A stretch of DNA of 64,000 nucleotides from Acidobacteriota bacterium. GTDB taxonomy: Bacteria; Acidobacteriota; Terriglobia; Acidiferrales; UBA7541. Each line of letters opens with the position of its first letter. Positions within the stretch are counted from its first letter, which is position 1. This document shows, one piece after another, positions 56,102 to 64,000 of the stretch. A model generated the notes under the pieces. It was not told the DNA's origin and ran no database searches. It saw nothing but the letters and a program-made list of their open reading frames with translations. The translations under genes were made by a program, and so were the position numbers. The stretch covers positions 324,311-388,310 of the forward strand of contig QHZD01000019.1 of NCBI GenBank assembly GCA_003225315.1, read 5' to 3'.

Positions 56102-58018
56102 TCAGTCGCTGGCCGGTAATACGGAAGGCTCAGCCGAGCGGCTGGCTTCGATGGGAAGGTGCAGTTCCTGTTCCTTGTATTGCAACTGGTACAGCCGGTA
56201 GTAAATTCCGCGCTGCGAGAGGAGCTCTTGATGCGCGCCCTGTTCGCGCAAGCGCCCTTTGTGAAACACGAGGATGCGGTTGGCATGCTGGATGGTGCTG
56301 AGACGATGCGCGATGACCAGCGCGGTTCGGCCGGACAACAAGCGATTCAACGCTTCTCGAATGAGCAACTCGGTCTTGGTGTCCACGCTGGACGTGGCCT
56401 CATCGAGGATGAGGAAGCGCGGATTGTGGGCCAGCGCGCGCGCGAAATTGATGAGCTGGCGCTGGCCGACAGAAAGAGTGGAGCCGCGCTCGTTGACGTT
56501 GGCGGCGACGCCCTCCGGCAGGGAGCGAATGAATTCGCCGAGGCCGATTTCTTCGACAGCGTGCTCGACGGTGGCGCGGTCGATATTGGGAGTGCCGAGG
56601 CGGATGTTGGTTTCGATTGTGCCGGTGAAAAGGAATGGATCCTGAAGCACGATGCCGAATTGCCGCCGCAGATCTTGCAATTCGATGGTGCGAATGTCCT
56701 TGCCGTCAAGGAGAATTTGACCGCGCTGAATGTCGTAAAAGCGAAGCAGCAAGGAAATCAGAGTGGTCTTGCCCGCGCCCGTGTGGCCGACGATGGCGAT
56801 GGTTTGCCCAGGCTCCACTCGGAAAGAGACATCGCGCAGGACCCAATCTTCGTCGGCGGGCTCGGCGACATTGTTCATTTCAGGGTTTGTACTTACAAAC
56901 CCTGAATCCCGGCGGTAGCTGAACCAGACGTTGCGGAACTCGATTTCGCCGCGCGGATGGTCGAGCGGAATGGCGTTGGGATCGGACTCGACGAGCACCG
57001 GTTCGTCGAGGAGCTTGAAGATGCGCTCGGAAGCGGCCATTGCGGACTGGAGAATGTTGAATTTTTCGCTGAGGTCCTGAATCGGCCGGAAGAAGCGCTG
57101 CGCGAACATCGTGAACGCGGTGAGGATGCCGAGAGTAAGCCCGCCGGAGAGAATGCGGTTGCCGCCGGACCAATAAATCAGAGCGATGGTGGCGAAGCTG
57201 AGAAACTCGACCGCGGGATAGAAGAGAGCGTAAGCGAGAATGGCATCGCGCCAGGCCAGCATGTTGTCGCGATTGCGCTTCTCGAATTCATCCATGGCCT
57301 TGCGTTCGCGGTTGAAGAGCTGCACGACGCTCATGCCGGAAATGTATTCCTGGAGGAAAGCGTTGATGCGGGCGATGGCGGTGCGGATGCGGCGGTTGGC
57401 GTCGCGCACGAACTTGCGGAAGATCATGGTTACGATCAGGATGCCGGGGAGGACGGCGAGAGTGTCCAGGGCGAGGCGGCGGTCAATCTTGAAGAGGAGC
57501 ACGGCCATGACCACGAGGAGGAAGAAGTCGTTGATCATGGTAACGACGCCTGCGGCGAAAAGATCGTTGAGGGCGTCGACGTCCGTGGTTACGCGCGTGA
57601 CCAGCCGGCCGACGGGATTTCGGTCAAAATAGCTCATCGGCAAGCGCTGCATGTGGCCGAAAATTTCGCGGCGCATGTCGTACATGGTTTGCTGGCCGAC
57701 GCGCTGCATGATGCGGATCTGGATGTACTGGGCGAGGAAGTCGAACGTAAGGACAGCCAGCAAGAGAAGGCTAAGCCAGCCGATGCCCGACCAAGCGGAC
57801 GCTTCGGTGATCAGGCCCTTGAGCTCGGGAACAAAGTACTTGTCGATGCCTTTTTGAAAAACAAGGGGCGGTGCGAGTTCGAGCGGGGTGACGATGGCCA
57901 CCATCACGAGAGCGAGGGCCACGCGCCATTTGTACGGCTTCATGTACTGCAGAAGCCGGCGCATCAAGCGCGAATCGTACGCTTTGCCGAGGGCCTCTTC
58001 TTCGTGCAGATTGCTCAT
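56102..58018 (-). CDS. ABC exporter, permease-ATPase (half 2)
   Basis: GHTGAGKTTLISLLLRFYD; TLSVGQRQLINFARALAHNPRFLILDEATSSVD. Confidence 0.94.
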   Translation of the reverse strand: MSNLHEEEALGKAYDSRLMRRLLQYMKPYKWRVALALVMVAIVTPLELAPPLVFQKGIDKYFVPELKGLITEASAWSGIGWLSLLLLAVLTFDFLAQYIQIRIMQRVGQQTMYDMRREIFGHMQRLPMSYFDRNPVGRLVTRVTTDVDALNDLFAAGVVTMINDFFLLVVMAVLLFKIDRRLALDTLAVLPGILIVTMIFRKFVRDANRRIRTAIARINAFLQEYISGMSVVQLFNRERKAMDEFEKRNRDNMLAWRDAILAYALFYPAVEFLSFATIALIYWSGGNRILSGGLTLGILTAFTMFAQRFFRPIQDLSEKFNILQSAMAASERIFKLLDEPVLVESDPNAIPLDHPRGEIEFRNVWFSYRRDSGFVSTNPEMNNVAEPADEDWVLRDVSFRVEPGQTIAIVGHTGAGKTTLISLLLRFYDIQRGQILLDGKDIRTIELQDLRRQFGIVLQDPFLFTGTIETNIRLGTPNIDRATVEHAVEEIGLGEFIRSLPEGVAANVNERGSTLSVGQRQLINFARALAHNPRFLILDEATSSVDTKTELLIREALNRLLSGRTALVIAHRLSTIQHANRILVFHKGRLREQGAHQELLSQRGIYYRLYQLQYKEQELHLPIEASRSAEPSVLPASD

Positions 58019-59967
58019 GCGCGTTCGAGCTCTTCTTCCAGCAACTGTTTCTGATACAAGTCCGCGTAATAGCCGCCGCGAGCGAGCAGTTGGTCGTGTG
58101 TGCCGCACTCGGCGATGGCGCCTTCGACCAGTACCACGATTTGGTCGGCGTCGCGGACGGTTGAGGTGCGGTGCGAGATCAGAATCGTGGTGCGGCCTTG
58201 CATGATTCCGCGCAGGCCGTTGAGGATGCGCTCCTCGGTTTGGGTGTCGACGCTAGAGAGCGCGTCGTCGAGGATGAGAATGCGCGGATCGCGGACAACG
58301 GCGCGGGCGATGGCGGCGCGCTGCTTTTGCCCGCCGGAAAGAGTGATGCCGCGCTCGCCGACCATGGTTTCGTAGGATTTGCCGAAGTCCTGGACGTCGC
58401 CATGAAGACTGGCGATTTCGGACGCTTCGCGGACGCGCTGCTCGTCATATTCCGGCAGGCCGAAAGCGATATTGCCACCTACGGTTTCGCCAAACAAATA
58501 AGTGTCTTGCGGCACGAAACCGATCGATTGGCGCAAGGTGGTGAGAGGCCATTCGCGGATGGGACGGCCGTCGATCAGGACACAGTCATCGGGAGCCTCC
58601 CAGAGGCGTGCGATGAGAGCAGCGAGAGTGGTCTTGCCGCTGCCGGTGGGGCCGACAATCGCGAGGGTCGAGCCGGCAGGAACTTTGAAATGAATGTCGC
58701 GCAACACGGGATGAGAAGCGTTGCCGTTGGATTTGGAGGCGCCATTGGCTCCGGCTCCGGAAAGAGTCGTTGGATAAGTAAAGGTGAGATGGCGGAATTC
58801 GATTTCGCCGCGCGGCTTGGCGCCTTCCGGAACTTTCGCCTGGCGGTCATCGATATTGGGTTGGGCCGTGAGAATGTAATTGAGCCGGCCCATGGAAGCG
58901 GCGCCGCGCTGAAAGATGTTGGTGACCCAACCGAGAGCAATCATCGGCCAGACGAGCAAGGCGAGGTATCCGTTGAAGGCAATCAGCGCGCCGAGGGAAA
59001 TCTGGCCGCGGAAAAGCTGATGGCCGCCCTGCCACAGCACGATCAAGAAGGTCGTGCCGATGAGCGCCTGAAGGGACGGCATGAACATGCTCCAGGTGCG
59101 GATGAGCTTAATGTTGCGCGAGACGTATTCGCGGTTGGGCCCGTCAAAGCCGCGGATTTCTGATTCTTCCTGAGCGTAAGCGCGAACGACGCGCACGCCG
59201 GCAAGATTTTCCTGAACGCGCGCGGTGAGTGTGGCCAGTGCCGCCTGGATTTGTTCGTACAGGTCGTGAATGGTCTTGCCAAAGAACCACACAGCGACGG
59301 CCACGACCGGCGCGGGAAGCAGAACCCAGAGTGTCAGGGAAGGCGAGAGCGTGACCATCACCAGGATGGCCATGATCATGGTGATGATAGTCGTCGCGGT
59401 GTACATAATGCCCGGGCCAAGCACCATGCGGACAGCGTTCAGGTCGTTGGTGGCGCGGGACATCAGCTCGCCGGTGCGATTGCGCACGTAGAATTCGGGC
59501 TCGAGAATTAGGAGGCGCTTGAGGAGATCGTTGCGAATGTCGAACTCGATGTCGCGGGAGACGCCAATAAGCGTCCAGCGCGCTGAAAAAGAAAGAACGC
59601 CCTTGATTGCGACGCACAGAACGACGATGAGGCTATAGATCCCCAGCGTACGGCGGCTGCTTGGAGCGTAAAAGGGAATGAAATTGCTGAGCTTCGATGC
59701 GTTCATTCCGAGGGCAACCGGAGCGCCCGACTGTATGGAATGTTCAAAGGGAACCGCGTTGCCTGCGAGCGTATCAGTCATGACCCCGGTGGCCAGCGGG
59801 AGAATGTTGCCCACGACGCCCATTAGCACGACGGTGAGGAGACCGAAAACGATTCCGCCGGTGTAGCGCCGCAGATAGGGCATCAGCCCGCGCAAACCCT
59901 TACTGCGAGGAGCTTCGCGCGAGCTATCGGTTGCCCGATTACTTGCGGCTGACGGGGCAGCGCTCAT
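58015..59967 (-). CDS. ABC exporter, permease-ATPase (half 1)
   Basis: GPTGSGKTTLAALIARLWE; TLSGGQKQRAAIARAVVRDPRILILDDALSSVD; 4-bp overlap with half 2. Confidence 0.94.
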   Translation of the reverse strand: MSAAPSAASNRATDSSREAPRSKGLRGLMPYLRRYTGGIVFGLLTVVLMGVVGNILPLATGVMTDTLAGNAVPFEHSIQSGAPVALGMNASKLSNFIPFYAPSSRRTLGIYSLIVVLCVAIKGVLSFSARWTLIGVSRDIEFDIRNDLLKRLLILEPEFYVRNRTGELMSRATNDLNAVRMVLGPGIMYTATTIITMIMAILVMVTLSPSLTLWVLLPAPVVAVAVWFFGKTIHDLYEQIQAALATLTARVQENLAGVRVVRAYAQEESEIRGFDGPNREYVSRNIKLIRTWSMFMPSLQALIGTTFLIVLWQGGHQLFRGQISLGALIAFNGYLALLVWPMIALGWVTNIFQRGAASMGRLNYILTAQPNIDDRQAKVPEGAKPRGEIEFRHLTFTYPTTLSGAGANGASKSNGNASHPVLRDIHFKVPAGSTLAIVGPTGSGKTTLAALIARLWEAPDDCVLIDGRPIREWPLTTLRQSIGFVPQDTYLFGETVGGNIAFGLPEYDEQRVREASEIASLHGDVQDFGKSYETMVGERGITLSGGQKQRAAIARAVVRDPRILILDDALSSVDTQTEERILNGLRGIMQGRTTILISHRTSTVRDADQIVVLVEGAIAECGTHDQLLARGGYYADLYQKQLLEEELERA

Positions 59968-60665
59968 CGCAGCACGGACCTCGCATCCTGGATGGACGGT
60001 GATTCGAGCAGGAAATGCTCGTAGGCGCGGTCGAGAGACTGATAACGCTTTGTCGACGGGTTCCAACGTACGCCGATCGGCAAATTGTGCGAATCGGTAG
60101 TGCCTTTCAAAGGCGTGAAATAGAGTTGCAGGCCCTTTTCATCATTTTGTTCGTATTGCAGCCGCCAGCCGGTCACCGCAGCCAGTGGAGTCAAACCCAG
60201 AAATCCTTTTTGATTTTTCAAGTGTTCATCGCAGCGCAGCAGTTCCGCCCATTTCCCATCGGCGTTTTCCGCCACGACGACGCGGGTCACGATGGTTCCG
60301 GGCAAATTGTTGGTCGGTGTCTTCGGCACGACGTTCGCCGCCAGAAATTCCTGCTTCCCGTTCTTGGCGAGGTCTCCGAACACCAGCACTTGCGACTCGC
60401 TTCCCAGCAGGGATTCTGCCGCCTGTTGAATCTCTTCGGGTACAACTGGTTCCGCGGGCTTGGTCGCCGCCTGACTCGCAGACTTGGAGGCATCCGTACC
60501 ACCACATCCGCCCAGAAGAATGGCCAGGGACAGAAAACTCAGCGAAAAAATCAGGGGGATTCTCCACCTGCGGGCCGCGCCAACGCCAAGACCCACTCTA
60601 AGGAAGGACGGACTGATACCCGCCTCGTTAGCACACGAACAGTCGCCTTGTGAAGTTTTCTCCAT
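59964..60665 (-). CDS. Putative lipoprotein
   Basis: Signal with lipobox LAILLGGCGG; 4-bp overlap with ABC gene. Confidence 0.75.
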   Translation of the reverse strand: MEKTSQGDCSCANEAGISPSFLRVGLGVGAARRWRIPLIFSLSFLSLAILLGGCGGTDASKSASQAATKPAEPVVPEEIQQAAESLLGSESQVLVFGDLAKNGKQEFLAANVVPKTPTNNLPGTIVTRVVVAENADGKWAELLRCDEHLKNQKGFLGLTPLAAVTGWRLQYEQNDEKGLQLYFTPLKGTTDSHNLPIGVRWNPSTKRYQSLDRAYEHFLLESPSIQDARSVLR

Positions 60666-60861
60666 CGGAGATTTGCCGCTTTGGGCGCTAGTTCGAACGT
60701 TTGCCCAAGCTTCCTATCCTTCTCCGGCATGCTGGGCATTTCTATCAAATGCGGCACAGCCGGACCTGCTTCAACACAATGCTCGCTCTAGCAATTCTAA
60801 CTGCTGGCCACCCCCTGGGGGAAGGACTCCGCGAATCGGGATTGCCCAAGATGGGAATGAG

Positions 60862-61542
60862 CTAGCGCTGGGCCAGAATCGCATCCAAGCGCGCCTCAAA
60901 GTTTTCCTCTCCTTCAGACCAAAGCTCGCTGCGCTGCACGGGCAGCGCCCGCTCGATTGCTTCCACCCAATTGAACAATTGTTGGATGTTTTCGCGTGTC
61001 TTGGCGTGATATTCCTTCAAGTTGGCGCTCACCGCCATCCATTGCCGGAAGGTGTGCTCCATCGGATGATCCGACGAATTGAAAGGATTCGACGCCGCTC
61101 CCGGAGCAAGCAGCCCTCCATGCCCGGTGAAAAAGTGCTCGAAGCCCAAATCGGCCATGAAGTGACCGGCTGAGGATACAAGCCCACCGTCGTACTCCGG
61201 GCCGTGGCAGGTCAGCACCAGCGGCTCCGGCTTGAGCTGCCACCTCAGGGTCTCGATATCGAATCCCCACAAGTCCCATTTTGCGCTGACGATATACGCG
61301 GTGTCCGCGTTCAGGTGCTGCAACGCCAGCGCCGCAACCTCTGCAGGCCGGGCCTTCATCGGGCGTAAATCCCATTCCGCAGCAGGTGTTTCCGTCGCGT
61401 CCACAGCCTGAACGATCAGCTCGGTAAACGTAGGATGTTCGGCCGATAGGGGCGCGGTTGCGAGAAACCGGGCAAATTCGGCAATCATTGTTTCCAGCGA
61501 AAAATCGCGCGTCCACACACGCAGGTAAGCATGGTTGGCCAT
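60862..61542 (-). CDS. Conserved hypothetical protein
   Basis: 226-aa coding-like ORF, MANHAYLRVWTRDFSLETMIAEFARFLATAPL... Confidence 0.7.
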   Translation of the reverse strand: MANHAYLRVWTRDFSLETMIAEFARFLATAPLSAEHPTFTELIVQAVDATETPAAEWDLRPMKARPAEVAALALQHLNADTAYIVSAKWDLWGFDIETLRWQLKPEPLVLTCHGPEYDGGLVSSAGHFMADLGFEHFFTGHGGLLAPGAASNPFNSSDHPMEHTFRQWMAVSANLKEYHAKTRENIQQLFNWVEAIERALPVQRSELWSEGEENFEARLDAILAQR

Positions 61543-61626
61543 GGTGGTTGGAACCTTCGGGATTATACCGGGCTAAGCAGGGAAGTAGCGAATCAGCAGC
61601 CGGTTGATGTTGGGCAGCTTTGCGTT

Positions 61627-64000
61627 TCAGCTTCCCACGTTGGCGCTCTTGGCGCGCTCGGGCGGCTCCGTCGGCGGCGCAAAACCCTGCGCCATCTCTC
61701 GCAAACGTTCGCGCAGGGATTCTCCCACGCCTTCGAACACCTGGCCGCACGCTTCGCGAAGTTTTACTTCCGCCTTCGAGGCAATGTTCGAAATCATCTC
61801 CCGCGAACGGTGATCCAGAGAGGCCACGGTCGCCAGCATCCACTGGTTAGAAACATTATCCAGGCGGCCCTTGTATTGCTCCGCGGCTTGGTCACCCATC
61901 CGGTCGTAAATTCCACGCATCTCTTGCTGATGCGCAAGCGTCATCGCCTTCCAGGAATCCAGGAGCGGCCCAAATCCATCTGAAACTTTCTTCTGAGCTT
62001 CCGCCACGCCGGCGTCGAGCGCGCCGCTCATGGAGGATTGGAAGCGCCGCAGGAAGGCATCCTGTTCGGCGGTCGTTTGTTGCGCGAACTCCATGCGTGC
62101 CGCGTCCAGTTGCTGCCGCGCTCCGTCCGTGGAACGCCGAACCTCTTCGTTGTATCCCTTCAGCTCTTCACGGCCCGTGCGCTGAATTTCATCGGTGAAC
62201 GCCGCCACAGTGGTGTCCGCGGCTTCCCCGAAGAGAGAGCGCGCGCGGGCGAAGGAATCCCGCACCAACTCCTCCATCTGTGTCTGCGCGTGCCCTATGA
62301 AGCTGCGGCTCGAATGATCCAGCTCGCTTGTGAAGGCGCCGGAAACTTCGCCTGCTCTCTCTCTCAATCGGTTTTCAGCGTGCTCGACGGCTCTTTCCGT
62401 CAGGTTCTGAATCTGCGTTTGCGCCTTTTTCTCGTACCATTCCGCCGATTTGTGGAGCTCTTCGACCACCTGGTGCTTCAAATCACCGGCTTTTCCTTCC
62501 AGTTCCGTCAGGTTGCGATAGGTAATTGATTGCGAAGAATCCTGCAGGATCTGCTCGACACTCCCGAGATTCTCCCGGAAGCGCGCAAGCGATTCAGCGA
62601 AGGCTTCGTCGGCGGTATTGCGGATGCGGTCCTGCTGCATGGTAAGCGCGGCATCCAATAGCGAGCGGCTCCCTGCCAGTCGGTGGACCGCCTCTTCGGC
62701 GCTCGTCACCTGCGGCTGCACCACTTCCTTGATTTGCTGTTCAAATTGCGACACGGCCTGGCGGCTGGCCTCGTCGAACGTCGCGCGAATTTTCGAGTTG
62801 AGTTCCTCGGCGATCGCTTCGGAGCGGCGGTGCAATTCTTCGCGGTGCGGACTCAATACATTTTCGAGGTTTGATTGGAATCCGGCCAGCGCCTGCTGCT
62901 GCGCGTTTTCAAGTTGCGCGGAATGTTGTTCGAGACGCTGGCCCGTTTCTGCCGCGACCGCCAGCACGGACTCCAGCCGCTGCGTCTGCTCCTGCAGCGA
63001 GTCTCGTAGCGCAGTCAGCCGCTGCTCCGCCTCTATGGCGGCGTTTGATGCCGATTCGCGCGCTGCTTTGGCGTGCCGCGCTATCTCGTCCTGCAGCTGA
63101 TCCATCCAGCCGCGCGCGTGCTCATTCAGACCACCCGCCGCGCGATCCTGGGCCTCCGCGAGCGTGCTCTCGATGGCTGCCTGCCAGCGCGTTTGCGCCG
63201 CTTCCAATTCACTTGCAAGCTGCCCGTGCAAGGACGATTGCGTCGACGCCAGCGCGGCTGTTACCTGTTGCTGAATCTCCTGGGCCGCGGCGAGCAGCGC
63301 CTCACGCTGGGTAGACGCCGTTTCTTCCGTCCGCTTCGCCGTTTCCTCAAGCGCCTGTGTCGCCGACTCCACGCGCGCAACAATTGTTGCTTCCAACTGC
63401 TCCGTCTGAGCGTTCAACCGGGCGGCTGTTTCCTCTGCTTTCTGGCAAGCAGTTCCCAGAGCTTCCGATGAAGTTTCCAGCCGCTGCGCGTGTTCGCCGC
63501 GCTGGGCAGCACCTTCCCGCGAGAGACTCTCCGTCAAATCGCGTGTGAGTTGTTCAAGCTGTGGCGCGAGCCATCGCGGCAATTCCGTGCGCACCGCCTC
63601 GGCTGCCGCTGCATGAGCTGTGCGTGAATGCTCATCCGCTTCCTGCTGAAATTTTTCAATGGCCTGCGCAGTCTCATTCTCGATCACCGCGCGCCCTGCG
63701 GCGAACTTCTGCTCCCACTGCTCGAAGGACAGCCGGCGCTCCGCCGACACGGCTTGCGAAGCTGCCTCTCGCGTTGCCGCCTGAATTTGCTGCTTGGCAT
63801 CCGCCACCAGCCGCGCCACTTGCCGCGCCAACTGTAGCGACGCATCGGTCGCGCTCGCCGGAGCAGGGAACACTCGTAAATTATCCGCTTCATTGCCCGC
63901 TAGAAGGTCGGGTTCGTTCAAATGGGGCAAATGTGGCACCGCTTCCGCTTCATCCGCTTGAGGAGGCAACGGCGATGACTCCGGCGCTCCATCCAGCTTC
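61627..64000 (-). CDS. Long coiled-coil protein, 5' end outside window
   Basis: About 790 codons of Ala/Gln/Glu-rich heptads; frame still open at window edge (KLDGAPESSPLPPQADEAEAV). Confidence 0.8.
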   Translation of the reverse strand, partial: KLDGAPESSPLPPQADEAEAVPHLPHLNEPDLLAGNEADNLRVFPAPASATDASLQLARQVARLVADAKQQIQAATREAASQAVSAERRLSFEQWEQKFAAGRAVIENETAQAIEKFQQEADEHSRTAHAAAAEAVRTELPRWLAPQLEQLTRDLTESLSREGAAQRGEHAQRLETSSEALGTACQKAEETAARLNAQTEQLEATIVARVESATQALEETAKRTEETASTQREALLAAAQEIQQQVTAALASTQSSLHGQLASELEAAQTRWQAAIESTLAEAQDRAAGGLNEHARGWMDQLQDEIARHAKAARESASNAAIEAEQRLTALRDSLQEQTQRLESVLAVAAETGQRLEQHSAQLENAQQQALAGFQSNLENVLSPHREELHRRSEAIAEELNSKIRATFDEASRQAVSQFEQQIKEVVQPQVTSAEEAVHRLAGSRSLLDAALTMQQDRIRNTADEAFAESLARFRENLGSVEQILQDSSQSITYRNLTELEGKAGDLKHQVVEELHKSAEWYEKKAQTQIQNLTERAVEHAENRLRERAGEVSGAFTSELDHSSRSFIGHAQTQMEELVRDSFARARSLFGEAADTTVAAFTDEIQRTGREELKGYNEEVRRSTDGARQQLDAARMEFAQQTTAEQDAFLRRFQSSMSGALDAGVAEAQKKVSDGFGPLLDSWKAMTLAHQQEMRGIYDRMGDQAAEQYKGRLDNVSNQWMLATVASLDHRSREMISNIASKAEVKLREACGQVFEGVGESLRERLREMAQGFAPPTEPPERAKSANVGS

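Noticed and set aside
56957-59163. Long plus-strand ORFs (365 aa, 330 aa) across the ABC genes
   Set aside because: Antisense shadows of two clearly homologous ABC exporter genes.
1-64000. tRNA/rRNA genes, prophage or integrative element
   Set aside because: No tRNA-like or rRNA sequence, integrase or phage structural genes recognised on either strand.

Overview
64 kb of a high-GC bacterial chromosome. The gene content (Oar-like TonB receptor with carboxypeptidase-regulatory domain, PAS/GAF hybrid kinase, fused E1 dehydrogenase, GTAG-headed REP elements) suggests Acidobacteriota; that assignment is inference. About 50 protein genes are supported. They include a trypsin-like protease (5'-truncated by the window), an IS200-like REP-associated transposase (RAYT), a type II restriction-modification pair, a COX1-like/COX3 pair, a large TonB receptor, a hybrid histidine kinase with a divergent HD-GYP regulator, an MrfA/MrfB-like helicase-exonuclease pair, a fluoride module (crcB riboswitch, CrcB, DUF190), a fused 2-oxoacid dehydrogenase E1, an ECF sigma/anti-sigma pair, enoyl-CoA hydratases and a 3-hydroxyacyl-CoA dehydrogenase, LpxB, and a heterodimeric ABC exporter. 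No rRNA, tRNA or CRISPR was seen. The strongest observations are: (1) a probable unannotated selenoprotein, an ArsC/Spx-family ORF at 48412-48756 with in-frame TGA at the first catalytic Cys position (KPT-U-TTCRKA) and a hairpin about 20 nt downstream with an AGGUCU apical loop like that of the E. coli fdhF SECIS; (2) a heme-copper oxidase subunit I homologue in which two of the three Cu_B histidines are Gln and the K-channel Lys is lost, with COX3 but no COX2 beside it; (3) a RAYT gene beside an exact 95-bp-period array of GTAG-headed palindromes, with one copy inside the RAYT reading frame; (4) a secreted peptide made of four ADGWPLPPGPP repeats; (5) a TonB receptor reduced by internal deletion to its first and last pieces; (6) two promoter-associated candidate small RNAs.
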